Shown here: positions 46,215 through 55,444 of the stretch, piece after piece
How positions within the stretch are numbered: position 1 is the stretch's first letter
Layout: every line of letters starts with the position of its first letter
NCBI RefSeq assembly: GCF_016698665.1
Contig: NZ_CP068046.1
Coordinates: 3,162,001 to 3,226,000 of the forward strand
DNA: 64,000 bases
Source: Devosia rhizoryzae
GTDB taxonomy: Bacteria; Pseudomonadota; Alphaproteobacteria; Rhizobiales; Devosiaceae
Direction of reading: 5' to 3'
Made by a program: the position numbers and the translations under genes
The notes under the pieces: model-generated
The model's input: the letters and a program-made list of their open reading frames with translations, nothing else
Told to the model about the DNA's origin: nothing
The model's database searches: none

Positions 46215-47591
46215 TTACTCCCTTACCCCCGGCAGGTCCTGCCCGTTCTGATGCAAGACCACCGACACCGTCCCGTCCTCTTCCGTCACGAAGCTCAGCT
46301 GCGCCTCGACGACTTTGTAGAAAAACTCGGTCTCGCTCATCGGAAAAATCTCAAACCGCGGCTGGCCGGTGAGCTGGGCAAAGAGCCGGTTATCTTCCGT
46401 CGTGACGCTCAGCACTACGCCGGGCGCCAAAACGTAGTCCCCGGCATAGCTGGGCAACACGGTTGGATCGATCTCGACCGCGGCGCGCGGCACCGGCTGC
46501 ACGCGCAGCGGCAGCGAGGGATCGAGCAGATGCATGCCGATATCGTTGATGCCGGCCTCGGTCGACATGTTGGAGAGCACGACGACGCCATTGCCGCTGG
46601 TGCGCTCGAAGCCGGCAAAGCTCGAAAAGCCGCCGGTGCGGCCATTGTGCCAGACGATCTCGCCCGAGCCGGTGGGGGTGATGAACCAGCCGAGCCCGAT
46701 GGAGCCGGTGTCGAGCGGGCGCACGCGTTCCAGCATCTTTTCAAAGGCCGGCCTCAGTTCGGTTTCCGTCGCGCCGCTGGCCGCGGCGATGAACTTGGCG
46801 AGGTCCGAAGCGGTGGTGATCAGCGCGCCGGCGGGGGCCACGGCGTCGAAATCCCAATAAGGGGCCGGCGTGCCGGAAGCGTCGTGCCCGATGGCCATGC
46901 CCTCGGGCTTTTCGGCGCCCAGCGACAGGGTCGAGCTTTCCATGCCGAGCGGAAAGAGAATGCGCTGCTCGACCGTCTTGGCGAAAGGCTCGTCGGTCAC
47001 GCCCTCGATCACCTCGCCCAAAAGCGCAACGCCCGCATTGGAATATTCGAAACGCTCGCCGATCGGGCCGACGAGCTGTTGCCGGCTCAACCAGTCGAGC
47101 AGCTGGGCATCGGTATAGCCGGAATAGGGGTTTTCGAGCCCGGCCGCGGTAATCTCCTCGGGCAGGCCGGAAAGGCCCGACATATGGGTGGCAAGATCAA
47201 ACGGGGTGATCGGCTTGCCATCGAGATCGGGCACCACCGTGCCCTCGGGGAGGTATTCGGCAATCGGCCTATCGAGGTCGATCTCGCCTTCCAGCGCCAG
47301 CTGCGCCAGAAGAAGGCTGGTAAAGACCTTGGTGATCGAGCCGGCTTCGAAGGGCGTGAATTCGTTGACTGGTGCTGGATCGTCGCGGCCGATCGTGCCA
47401 TGCGACACGAAGCGGACTTCCCCGCCTTCGATCACGGCCACGGCGATGCCGACATTGGCTTCGTCGCGGTCGATACGGTCGGCGAGGATCTGGCTGATCT
47501 CGCCATTGGAGGGCATGGCCGCTTCCTGGCTCACGGTCGGGGTCGCCGCAAGGGCAAGAAGCGTCGCGGCGGCAAAGAAGCGTTTGGTCAA
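46215..47591 (-). CDS. Exported serine hydrolase (class C beta-lactamase-like)
   Basis: A 458-residue protein with a signal peptide ending near TVSQEA. The penicillin-binding-fold motifs are S85-I-T-K88 in EAGSITKVF, Y183-S-N185 in FEYSNAG and HNGRTGG at about residue 325, so the active site is complete. A C-terminal DUF3471-like beta domain (SYAGDYVLAPGVVLSVTTEDNRL) follows. Such proteins are often D-aminopeptidases or esterases rather than true lactamases. The start is TTG at 47591 with GGGAG upstream; no ATG fits the signal peptide. It lies next to ppa on the same strand. Confidence 0.86.
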   Translation of the reverse strand: MTKRFFAAATLLALAATPTVSQEAAMPSNGEISQILADRIDRDEANVGIAVAVIEGGEVRFVSHGTIGRDDPAPVNEFTPFEAGSITKVFTSLLLAQLALEGEIDLDRPIAEYLPEGTVVPDLDGKPITPFDLATHMSGLSGLPEEITAAGLENPYSGYTDAQLLDWLSRQQLVGPIGERFEYSNAGVALLGEVIEGVTDEPFAKTVEQRILFPLGMESSTLSLGAEKPEGMAIGHDASGTPAPYWDFDAVAPAGALITTASDLAKFIAAASGATETELRPAFEKMLERVRPLDTGSIGLGWFITPTGSGEIVWHNGRTGGFSSFAGFERTSGNGVVVLSNMSTEAGINDIGMHLLDPSLPLRVQPVPRAAVEIDPTVLPSYAGDYVLAPGVVLSVTTEDNRLFAQLTGQPRFEIFPMSETEFFYKVVEAQLSFVTEEDGTVSVVLHQNGQDLPGVRE

Positions 47592-47662
47592 AATCGTGGT
47601 CTCCCAGGCGTCATGTCAATGGACAACGCCTGGAAGCCCGATTGGCTCGATTACTTCTGGTC

Positions 47663-48196
47663 TTACGACTGGCCTTGGGCCATCTTGATCGAGTCCTCGA
47701 TCACCTTGCGCGCATCGGCGAGGTTGCCGATGCGGTCGATCTTGGCCCACTTGCCAGGCTCGAGATCCTTGTAGTGGGTGAAAAAGTGCTTGATGCGCTC
47801 GAGCTGGATTTCGGGGAAATCCTCGATGTCCTTGATCCCGTCATACATGCGGGTGAGCTTGGAGACCGGCACGGCGATGATCTTTTCGTCCTGGCCGCCA
47901 TCGTCCTCCATGAAGAGGACGCCGACCGGGCGCGAGCGCACGACCGAGCCCGGCACCAGCGGACGCGAATTCATGACGATGACGTCGAGCGGATCGCCAT
48001 CGCCGCATAGCGTATGGGGCACGAAGCCGTAGTTTCCGGGATAGCGCATCGGCGTATAAAGGAAGCGGTCGACGAAAAGCGCTCCCGAGTCCTTGTCGAT
48101 TTCGTACTTGATCGGCTCGCCGCCCAGGGGCACTTCGATGATGACGTTGAGGTCGTCGGGCGGGTTCTTGCCGGTCGGGATCGCGTCGATGTTCAT
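47663..48196 (-). CDS. ppa: Inorganic pyrophosphatase (family I, soluble)
   Basis: A 177-residue cytoplasmic enzyme hydrolysing pyrophosphate to phosphate. Family I residues are present: [44 protein letters not shown], and DGDPLDVIV with the metal-binding aspartates. ATG at 48196. The membrane pyrophosphatase hppA lies about 4 kb away, so the cell can either waste or harvest PPi energy. Confidence 0.96.
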   Translation of the reverse strand: MNIDAIPTGKNPPDDLNVIIEVPLGGEPIKYEIDKDSGALFVDRFLYTPMRYPGNYGFVPHTLCGDGDPLDVIVMNSRPLVPGSVVRSRPVGVLFMEDDGGQDEKIIAVPVSKLTRMYDGIKDIEDFPEIQLERIKHFFTHYKDLEPGKWAKIDRIGNLADARKVIEDSIKMAQGQS

Positions 48197-48324
48197 TTGG
48201 TTTTCATCTGCCGTTCAGGGAGGTGAGGTTTATCTGGCGTTCTGCCCATCTCGCGGAGCAAAGGCAAGCCGCAAATCCGCCGCAGCGATGGTGAGTATCG
48301 CAAGCGCAACATCGAGGACCCCCT

Positions 48325-48891
48325 ATGCCGCATAAAACCGCTGCGAGTTTGAGCCTGGTGCTCGCCATGTGTCTCACGACGCTGCCGGCTACGGCGCAAT
48401 CGGGTTTTACCAGCGCTTATACCGACATCAATCTCGACCAGTGCATGGTGCTCGAAGCCGACGATTTCGGCGCGTCCTGGTCGTGCCCCGGCTACAAGGG
48501 GTATCCGCTCATGGTGCAGGAGGGAGACCTCAGGTTTTCCCTCCAATATGGCTTCAACGTCGACAAGAACGATGCGGGAAGCCAGACGCTTCCGCCGTTC
48601 AACCATCTTGGCTCCAAGCTCGAATGGCGCCTCTCCAATGCTTCCGGCCGCTGGCTGCCGATCGCCACAATCGTTCGCTACCACACCGCCGACAGCGACA
48701 CCGGCGTCGATAGCGGCGAAGTCCTGGTGGTGACCCAGCTCAAGGAAGGCGACACCTGCCACATCGCCTATGTGGACGCCAAGGCCAACAAGGATGCCAA
48801 CGAACTGGCGCGGCAAGCTGCTGACAAGGCCGGCGATTTTTCATGCATGGCGGACGAGGTCGAGACTATCGGCAGGTTCGAGGCCTACTGA
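48325..48891 (+). CDS. Exported hypothetical protein with conserved cysteines
   Basis: A 188-residue exported protein. A signal peptide ends PATAQSG near residue 25. The mature part contains DINLDQCMVLEADDFGASWSCPGYKGYPLMVQEGDLRFSLQYGF and later DTCHIAYVDAKANKDANELARQAADKAGDFSCM, giving four cysteines that may form two disulfides. I do not recognise a named family. It could be a lysozyme-inhibitor-like or envelope stress protein, but nothing shows this. Its last seven bases overlap the convergent TerB gene. Confidence 0.7.
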   Translation: MPHKTAASLSLVLAMCLTTLPATAQSGFTSAYTDINLDQCMVLEADDFGASWSCPGYKGYPLMVQEGDLRFSLQYGFNVDKNDAGSQTLPPFNHLGSKLEWRLSNASGRWLPIATIVRYHTADSDTGVDSGEVLVVTQLKEGDTCHIAYVDAKANKDANELARQAADKAGDFSCMADEVETIGRFEAY

Positions 48892-49340
48892 TCCTCGACG
48901 GTTTCCTCGGCCGCGCCCCGCACCTGGTTGCGCAGGATCGTGCGGTCGCGGCTCGAAACCCCGATCAGCTCGGCAATGCGCCAGACCATGTTGTCCTCGA
49001 GCTCGTGGTTCTTGTTGTCGGCAAAAACCACGGTCCACATCATGCGGATGACCTCGATCCGGTCTTCCATTTCGAGCCGGGTCAGGCCGCTGGTGAACTT
49101 ATAAAAATCAACCGCCTCGGCATCCTGGCGTGCCGCCTCGCGGATCAGCTTGTCGACGCTTGTTTCATCCAGCGCATAATGATCCATCAGCGCGCTGCGG
49201 ATCGCGCGCCGCTCGTTATCGCCCATGCTGCCATCGACCGCGGCCAGATGCACCAGGAGCGCGGCTACGGAAAGCTTGGGATCATCCACATCCACCGGCG
49301 CCTCGGTACGGCCAAACAGGCGGGTCAGGGCCTCGAACAT
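48885..49340 (-). CDS. TerB family (tellurite-resistance-like) protein
   Basis: A 151-residue helical protein with the TerB/DjlA-like pattern LSVAALLVHLAAVDGSMGDNERRAIRSALMDHYAL near the N-terminus and RIEVIRMMWTVVFADNKNHELEDNMVWRIAELIGVSSRD further on, including the acidic metal-binding positions. Stand-alone TerB proteins are common in Alphaproteobacteria and have no proven tellurite role. ATG at 49340. Tail-to-tail overlap with the preceding exported protein is 7 bp. Confidence 0.85.
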   Translation of the reverse strand: MFEALTRLFGRTEAPVDVDDPKLSVAALLVHLAAVDGSMGDNERRAIRSALMDHYALDETSVDKLIREAARQDAEAVDFYKFTSGLTRLEMEDRIEVIRMMWTVVFADNKNHELEDNMVWRIAELIGVSSRDRTILRNQVRGAAEETVEDQ

Positions 49341-49514
49341 GGGTTTTGATCCATTGGTTGGAAAAGAAATCGCACGGTGGAAAACCTAAGCATAAGTCGT
49401 GCCGACTCAATGAGTTCCGCCTAAGCGCCATCCCTCGCGCATAGCCCGATGCATCCCGCCCACAGCATCAGCGCACAAAAGGGACTCGACTCTTGATGGA
49501 TTCAGAGTCACCAT

Positions 49515-49529
49515 GTTCCTGTTTTGTTC
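49515..49529. promoter_or_regulatory. LexA/SOS box of the imuA-imuB-dnaE2 operon
   Basis: GTTCCTGTTTTGTTC is a perfect alphaproteobacterial SOS box (GTTC-N7-GTTC), 16 bp before the ATG of imuA at 49546. This is the position expected for LexA repression of the operon. Confidence 0.88.
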
Positions 49530-49545
49530 ACTTAGCTGGTGTGTT

Positions 49546-50352
49546 ATGCCGCCCTCCCTTCAGCAACAGCGCCTCGCCGCGCTGCGGCATGTCATTGCTG
49601 ATATCGAGCGAAAACCTGCTCTTTCGGATCCGGCAAAGCGGTTGGACTCCGCCTCAACGCAAGGCTTTCCGGTGCTGCCCGCAGGGTTGGTGCAGGAGGT
49701 GTTTTGCGACGCCCAGCGGGATACCGGCGCCAGCCTGGGCTTTGCCCTGGCCCAGGCCAAAGCCTTGATGAGCGCAAAGCGTCCTGCTGTTTTTTACCTG
49801 CAATTGGAAAAAGACTCCCAGTCTCTCGGTCTGCCCTATGGGCCAGGCCTTTCCTCCTTCGGCATCGACCCGCGCCACCTCGTTATTGTTCGAACGGCAG
49901 ACATGGCCGAGTTCTTGTGGGCTGCCGAAGAAATTGTCTCCTGCCGCGCGGTGGCAGCCATTGTCGCCGATGTGCGGGGCGAGCCGAAACTCCTCAATTT
50001 CACAGCAAGCCGCCGTCTCACCATGCGCGCCAGCAGCAATAAAGTGTCGCTTTTCATGCTGCGTTATGGCGACAGGCGCGAAAGCAGCGCCAGCGCCCTG
50101 CGATGGCGGCTCACTCCATATCGCAGCGGGAAAAACCCATACGACGACAGGGGCATAGGGGCAGCAAGGTGGCGGCTGCAATTGGAAAAGGGCCGCATTG
50201 CCGGCAACCAGGTCGAATGGCTGGTGGAGTGGACGAAAAATGGCATCGCAGTCGTCGCGCAACCTGCAAACACAAATCCTTGGCGCTTCCCAACGCCGGT
50301 TCCTGGCGCTCAACCTGCCATACTGGCCGATCGACTATCTCAAGCGGGCTGA
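49546..50352 (+). CDS. imuA: SOS mutagenesis accessory protein ImuA
   Basis: A 268-residue protein at the head of the imuA-imuB-dnaE2 cassette. It begins MPPSLQQQRLAALRHVIADIE and shows RecA/SulA-like strands (AVFYLQLEKDS, HLVIVRTADMAEFLWAAEEIVSC, VAAIVADVRGEPKLLNFTASRRL) without an intact Walker A. ImuA helps the translesion mutasome, with ImuB and DnaE2. The ATG at 49546 is chosen because a perfect SOS box lies at 49515-49529; an in-frame ATG at 49513 would overlap that operator. It overlaps imuB by 113 bp. Confidence 0.87.
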   Translation: MPPSLQQQRLAALRHVIADIERKPALSDPAKRLDSASTQGFPVLPAGLVQEVFCDAQRDTGASLGFALAQAKALMSAKRPAVFYLQLEKDSQSLGLPYGPGLSSFGIDPRHLVIVRTADMAEFLWAAEEIVSCRAVAAIVADVRGEPKLLNFTASRRLTMRASSNKVSLFMLRYGDRRESSASALRWRLTPYRSGKNPYDDRGIGAARWRLQLEKGRIAGNQVEWLVEWTKNGIAVVAQPANTNPWRFPTPVPGAQPAILADRLSQAG

Positions 50353-51913
50353 TCCGGCACTTCGTGACAAGCCGCTGGCGCTTTACGAGCATATCAAGGG
50401 AGGCTTGCGTCTGGCAGCGCTTGATCCAATGCTGCTACGCGAAGGCTTGCGAATTGGCCAAAATCTTGCCGATGCTCGCGCCATCGAACCCCATATGGTG
50501 GTTCAGGAAATCGACAGGCTTCTGCTTAAAACCGCCTTTGAAGCTTTTGCCGATTGGCACTCCAATGCCAGTCCATTGGTGTCGGTGCTGACTGATCGTG
50601 AGGCTTTTGGCGACTTAGTGCTCGACATTACCGGCGTCGCTCACCTTTTTGGCGGCGAAAGGTCCATGCTGCGCTTGCTGCTTACCCGCTTGCGGGATCT
50701 GGGCTATTCGGTGAGCGGAGCCATCGCTCCTACTATAGGCGCGGCTTGGGGGATCAGCCATTTTGCCAAGAGCCAGATCGTCGAGGTCGATGCTCTTGAA
50801 TCCTGTCTCGATGTTTTGCCGGTTGCTGCGCTTCGTCTAAACCAAAACCAGATATCCACCTTTAGCCAAATGGGCATCACTACCATTGCGGAGGTGCGGC
50901 GACGCTCGCGCAAGCAGCTGCAGGCGCGGTTTGGTGCTGGGCTTCTGATCCGGCTCGACCAAGCCTATGGCGAGATCGAAGAGCGCATGTCGCCCCGTCT
51001 GCCGCAGGTAGATCATCATGTCGACAGGCGTTTGGCCGAACCGATCAGCCTCATGGACGACGTGCTGCGCGTTACCCGCGACTTGGCCGACCAATTGTGT
51101 ACCCATCTCGAAAGCGAAGGCTTGGGCGCGCAGAGCTTTCACCTGTTCTTGTACCGCGTCGACCACAAGGTAATGCCACTTTCGCTCAATGCTGCCCGCC
51201 TGACGCGCGACCCCCAGCACATCTTTGAGCTTTTCCGCCATCATGCGCAGCGCATAGAGGCTGAATACGATCCGGGCTTTGGCATCGACATGGTTCGACT
51301 GGCAGCCAGTAGCCTTGAAGCCTTGGGCGCTGTGCAGACGGGTGCCTTTTCGATCGAGAATGGTTCTGAGGATATCGACAGGCTTAACGATCGGCTTGCA
51401 AGCCGTCTGGGTGCAATGGCGGTGCTGCAAACCGAAATGGTGGCAAGCCGCTTGCCGGAGCGAGCGGCGCGACTGGTGCCGACACTTGCATCAGTCCCTC
51501 ACCATTTCGTAGAGGCACCGCCCCTTCGGCGCCCCTTGCGGCTGCTTCCTGTTCCGGAACGAGTGGCTATTACCGCCGAAGTACCTGATGGCCTGCCGGC
51601 TGCAATGGTGTGGCGTCAACAAACCTATCGTTTGCGGAAAGGCGAAGGGCCTGAACGGCTGGGTGCGGAATGGTGGCGCAAGGCCGAGCGGCTAAAGCTT
51701 GTGGAGCAGACCGAACCAAAAAAACCAGAGCCTGGCGAAAAGCAGGAGCCGCCCCCTTACATTCCAAACCTTCCGCAGTTCGTGCCTGATGCGGACACGC
51801 GAGATTATTATGTGGTTGAAGATCAGGAGGGGCGGCGGTTTTGGGTATTTCGCCAAGGCTTTTATAGCGGTGACACGCCACCGCTCTGGTATCTTCATGG
51901 GTTTTTCTCATGA
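50240..51913 (+). CDS. imuB: ImuB, catalytically inactive Y-family polymerase-like hub
   Basis: A 557-residue Y-family homologue. The palm begins RRFLALNLPYWPIDYLKRADPALRDKPLALYE, where active polymerases have an aspartate. The second region, SPLVSVLTDREAFGDLVLDITGVAHLFGGE, is partly kept. Little-finger and C-terminal regions follow, ending FWVFRQGFYSGDTPPLWYLHGFFS. ImuB is thought to be non-catalytic and to link DnaE2 and ImuA to the beta clamp. ATG at 50240 within imuA, so the two are translationally coupled in different frames. Its stop overlaps the dnaE2 ATG. Confidence 0.88.
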   Translation: MASQSSRNLQTQILGASQRRFLALNLPYWPIDYLKRADPALRDKPLALYEHIKGGLRLAALDPMLLREGLRIGQNLADARAIEPHMVVQEIDRLLLKTAFEAFADWHSNASPLVSVLTDREAFGDLVLDITGVAHLFGGERSMLRLLLTRLRDLGYSVSGAIAPTIGAAWGISHFAKSQIVEVDALESCLDVLPVAALRLNQNQISTFSQMGITTIAEVRRRSRKQLQARFGAGLLIRLDQAYGEIEERMSPRLPQVDHHVDRRLAEPISLMDDVLRVTRDLADQLCTHLESEGLGAQSFHLFLYRVDHKVMPLSLNAARLTRDPQHIFELFRHHAQRIEAEYDPGFGIDMVRLAASSLEALGAVQTGAFSIENGSEDIDRLNDRLASRLGAMAVLQTEMVASRLPERAARLVPTLASVPHHFVEAPPLRRPLRLLPVPERVAITAEVPDGLPAAMVWRQQTYRLRKGEGPERLGAEWWRKAERLKLVEQTEPKKPEPGEKQEPPPYIPNLPQFVPDADTRDYYVVEDQEGRRFWVFRQGFYSGDTPPLWYLHGFFS

Positions 51914-54900
51914 GCGGGGTATCTTTTTCCATAGCGGAACCGCGCTATGCCGAGCTGATCACGACCAGTAATTTCTCGTTTCTGCGCGGTGCATCCCATC
52001 CAGAGGAATTAGTCGCCCGCGCCATGGCGTCAGGCATGACGGCGCTCGGCCTGTGTGATCGCAACACATTTTCAGGGGTGGTCCGCGGCTTTGGCACGGC
52101 ACGCGACAACAAGGCGATGAGCCCCCTGTTTCGCTATCTTGTCGGCGTGCGTCTCGCCTTTGCCGACGGCACGCCGGACATCATCGCCTATCCCACCGAC
52201 CGTCTGGCTTATGGTCGTCTCTGCAAATTGCTCACCATCGGCAATCGGCGGGGCGAGAAGGGCAATCCAAAGCTGTTCTTGAGCGACGTGTTTGGCTCCA
52301 GCGCTCCACCGACCGATCTTGAGCAAGGTCCTTTGGAGGACTTTTCGCAAGGGCAGCTTTTCATTCTGATGCCTGACGAGAGCGATTGGGGGCTGACGGA
52401 AAAAACTCTCGATCATCTCAGCCGATATGCGCCTGGCAGAGTGTGGGTTGCCGGGGTGGCGCGCTTCGATGGCCATGATCGTGCCCGGCTTAACCGTGTC
52501 GATGCCATGGCAGAAAGGCATGGTGCCTGGATGCTTGCCAGCAACGACGCGCAGTATCATGAGCCTGACCGCAGCATGGTGCTCGATGTCGTCACCTGTA
52601 TCCGGGAGCACGTTACGCTTGAGCAAGCCGGCTTTCGTCTCAGCACCAATGCGGAGCGCCATCTGAAGCTACCCGAAGAGATGGCGCGGCTGTTCGCCGA
52701 ACATCCTGACGCCATCGCTCAAACCCAGGCCTTTATCGCCCGCATTGATTTTTCGCTAATCGACCTCAAATACAATTATCCCGAAGAAACCATCGGCAAT
52801 GGAGAGACGGCGCAGCAAACGCTCGAGCGGTTGACCTGGGAGGGTGCGGCCAGGCGCTACCCCAATGGCGTGATCAATTCGGTCAAGGAAAGCCTTTGGC
52901 GCGAACTCTGCCTGATCGCCTATAAGCGTTACGCTGCCTATTTCCTGACCGTGCACGATATCGTGATGTTTGCGCGCTACGAGCGCAAGATCATGTGCCA
53001 GGGCAGGGGATCGGCTGCTAACTCTGCGGTGTGTTTTTGCCTCGGCATCACCGAGGTTGATCCCACCAAGCGTACCCTGGTGTTTGGCCGCTTCATTTCC
53101 ACCGAACGTGACGAGCCGCCCGACATCGATGTCGATTTCGAGCACGAGCGGCGCGAGGAGGTGATGCAATATGTCTATCAAAAATATGGTGGCCGCCGCA
53201 CCGGCTTGACCGCCAATGTTATCTCCTACCGCTCCAAGAGTGCCATTCGTGAAACCGCCAAGGTGTTCGGCGTATCCGACGACACAATCACCGCTTTCAA
53301 TCAGTTGCACTGGGGCTGGGGCAGCAAGCTCAACCTCAAGGACTTAGCCAATCTCGGGCTCAACCCCGACGATCCGGTCATGGCGCAAATGTTTGAAGTG
53401 GTGAAAGTCCTGCGCGGCTTTCCCCGCCATCTCAGCCAACATGTCGGTGGCTTCGTTATTACGCGGGACTCGCTTGAAAGCCTTATTCCCATCGGACAGT
53501 CAGCGATGGATAGCCGCGCCATCATCGAGTGGAACAAGGATGACATCGACATTTTGGGCATACTCAAGGTCGATATCCTGGCCCTCGGCATGCTCTCCTG
53601 CCTGCGTCGCGCCTTTGAGCTTTTGCACGTACATTACGGCAAGGACTATGAGCTCACCGACCTGTTGGCCGAAGAAACAGCGGAAGGCCCGATGGATAAG
53701 GCGCGGGTCTATGCCATGACCCATCGTGCCGATACGATCGGGGTGTTCCAGATCGAAAGCCGAGCGCAGATGACCATGCTGCCGCGTCTCAAACCGTCGC
53801 GCTTCTATGATCTTGTGATCGAGGTCGCTATCGTCCGTCCGGGACCGATCCAGGGAGGAATGGTCCACCCTTATCTCAAACGCCGTGATGGTACAGAACA
53901 TTGGGCGCCCAAGCCCGGCGATCCGCTGGATGAAGTGCTCAAGGAAACCCTGGGCATCCCACTGTTCCAGGAACAAGCCATGCAGATGGCCATCAAAGGC
54001 GCCGGCTTTACCCAGGGTGAGGCTGATCAATTGCGCCGCGCCATGGCCGCTTGGCGCCGTAACGGCAAGATGGACGTTTTCGGACAGCGCTTCATCGATG
54101 GGATGGTCGGAAATGGCTATGAGCGGGATTTTGCGGATCGCTGCTTTGCTCAGATCAAGGGGTTTGCCGAGTATGGTTTTCCCGAAAGCCACGCCGCCAG
54201 CTTTGCGCTCCTCGTTTACGCCTCCTGCTGGTTCAAGTGCCATTACCCCGATGTCTTCGCCTGCGCCTTGCTCAATTCCCAGCCCATGGGCTTTTATGGT
54301 CCGAGCCAGATCGTGCGCGACGTGCGCGAACACGGCATCGACGTTTTGGCGGCCGATATCAATCATTCCGATCTGGAATGCGTTCTCGAACCCGGCACCG
54401 GCTCAGTGAGAGAGCGGATCTGGCCGCGTCACCGGGACATGGCCGACGATATCCTCTCGCAAAAAGCCATTCGCCTGGGGCTCAACTTCGTCGAAGGGCT
54501 GGCGGAAAATGATATCAACCGGCTTGTCGCTCGCCGTCCCCGAGAAGGCTATCGGTCCGTGCGCGAGGTCTGGACGCGCAGCGGTATACCCATTGCCAGT
54601 CTTGAAAAGCTGGCGCGAGCCGATGCATTTGCCTCGCTTGGCCTCAACCGGCGCGAGGCCCTGTGGGCCGTGAAGGGGCTTATCGGCACGCATGGCGCCG
54701 AAACCCTGCCGCTTTTTGAAGCTGCCGGCCCGGCACAAGACCTGGTGGCGGAAGAGCCTGCAGGATTGCCGTTGATGGGGCCGGGGGAAGAGGTCATCCA
54801 CGATTATTCGACGCTCACCCTCTCGCTCAAGGGCCATCCGGTGCAGTTCCTCCGCCCCATGCTGATGGAGCGCGGCACGACCCGTTCGGAAAACCTGCCC

Positions 54901-55338
54901 AGCATGCCTGTCGATGTGCGTATCGAGGTCGCCGGGCTCGTGCTCGTGCGCCAGCGTCCGGGCACTGCAAGCGGGGTTATTTTCGTCACTCTCGAAGACG
55001 AAACCGGTGTTGCCAATATCGTCGTCTGGCCCAAGCTGTTCGCCGACGATCGCCTGCGCAAGATCCTTCTCTCAAGCCGCATGCTGGCAGTGCGCGGCAA
55101 GGTGCAGTCCGGTCATGGCGTCATTCATGTCATTGCCGAGGAACTGGAGGACCTCACCCCGCAATTGCTCGATCTCTCCCATGGCAAGGATTACGGCGAT
55201 CGCATCCTCGCCCGTGCCGATGAAGGAAAGTCCGGACCGCCGGGGAGCAATAGCCGGGATCGCAATGCCATTCGGGAGATCGAACAGGCTCGGCGCCGGG
55301 CCTATGCGGCGCTGCCGGGCGGGCGCAATTTCCACTAG
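51910..55338 (+). CDS. dnaE2: Error-prone DNA polymerase III alpha-type subunit DnaE2
   Basis: A 1142-residue C-family polymerase for SOS mutagenesis. The N-terminal PHP domain starts YAELITTSNFSFLRGASHPEEL. The catalytic aspartates are D405, D407 and D409 in PPDIDVDFEHERREEV. YRSKSAIRETAKVFG, FPRHLSQHVGGFVITRD and PAGLPLMGPGEEVIHDYSTLTLSLKGHPV also match. An OB-fold region precedes the C-terminus. The ATG overlaps the imuB stop as ATGA. With ImuA and ImuB it forms the damage-inducible mutasome, under LexA control here. Confidence 0.96.
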   Translation: MSGVSFSIAEPRYAELITTSNFSFLRGASHPEELVARAMASGMTALGLCDRNTFSGVVRGFGTARDNKAMSPLFRYLVGVRLAFADGTPDIIAYPTDRLAYGRLCKLLTIGNRRGEKGNPKLFLSDVFGSSAPPTDLEQGPLEDFSQGQLFILMPDESDWGLTEKTLDHLSRYAPGRVWVAGVARFDGHDRARLNRVDAMAERHGAWMLASNDAQYHEPDRSMVLDVVTCIREHVTLEQAGFRLSTNAERHLKLPEEMARLFAEHPDAIAQTQAFIARIDFSLIDLKYNYPEETIGNGETAQQTLERLTWEGAARRYPNGVINSVKESLWRELCLIAYKRYAAYFLTVHDIVMFARYERKIMCQGRGSAANSAVCFCLGITEVDPTKRTLVFGRFISTERDEPPDIDVDFEHERREEVMQYVYQKYGGRRTGLTANVISYRSKSAIRETAKVFGVSDDTITAFNQLHWGWGSKLNLKDLANLGLNPDDPVMAQMFEVVKVLRGFPRHLSQHVGGFVITRDSLESLIPIGQSAMDSRAIIEWNKDDIDILGILKVDILALGMLSCLRRAFELLHVHYGKDYELTDLLAEETAEGPMDKARVYAMTHRADTIGVFQIESRAQMTMLPRLKPSRFYDLVIEVAIVRPGPIQGGMVHPYLKRRDGTEHWAPKPGDPLDEVLKETLGIPLFQEQAMQMAIKGAGFTQGEADQLRRAMAAWRRNGKMDVFGQRFIDGMVGNGYERDFADRCFAQIKGFAEYGFPESHAASFALLVYASCWFKCHYPDVFACALLNSQPMGFYGPSQIVRDVREHGIDVLAADINHSDLECVLEPGTGSVRERIWPRHRDMADDILSQKAIRLGLNFVEGLAENDINRLVARRPREGYRSVREVWTRSGIPIASLEKLARADAFASLGLNRREALWAVKGLIGTHGAETLPLFEAAGPAQDLVAEEPAGLPLMGPGEEVIHDYSTLTLSLKGHPVQFLRPMLMERGTTRSENLPSMPVDVRIEVAGLVLVRQRPGTASGVIFVTLEDETGVANIVVWPKLFADDRLRKILLSSRMLAVRGKVQSGHGVIHVIAEELEDLTPQLLDLSHGKDYGDRILARADEGKSGPPGSNSRDRNAIREIEQARRRAYAALPGGRNFH

Positions 55339-55444
55339 CGGCAGCCGCCACCGACATAAGTGTTAACCCGCGATTCAGCCTCCCGGCCAAAACGGAGCCA
55401 TTTCGTGGCCTGCCGCAAGGCCTTGTTAAGCCCTATTGCCCTCA

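Noticed and set aside
46077-47774. 565-codon plus-strand frame antisense to the serine hydrolase
   Set aside because: It starts in a palindromic repeat and is antisense to a gene with a complete SxxK/YSN/HxG active site.
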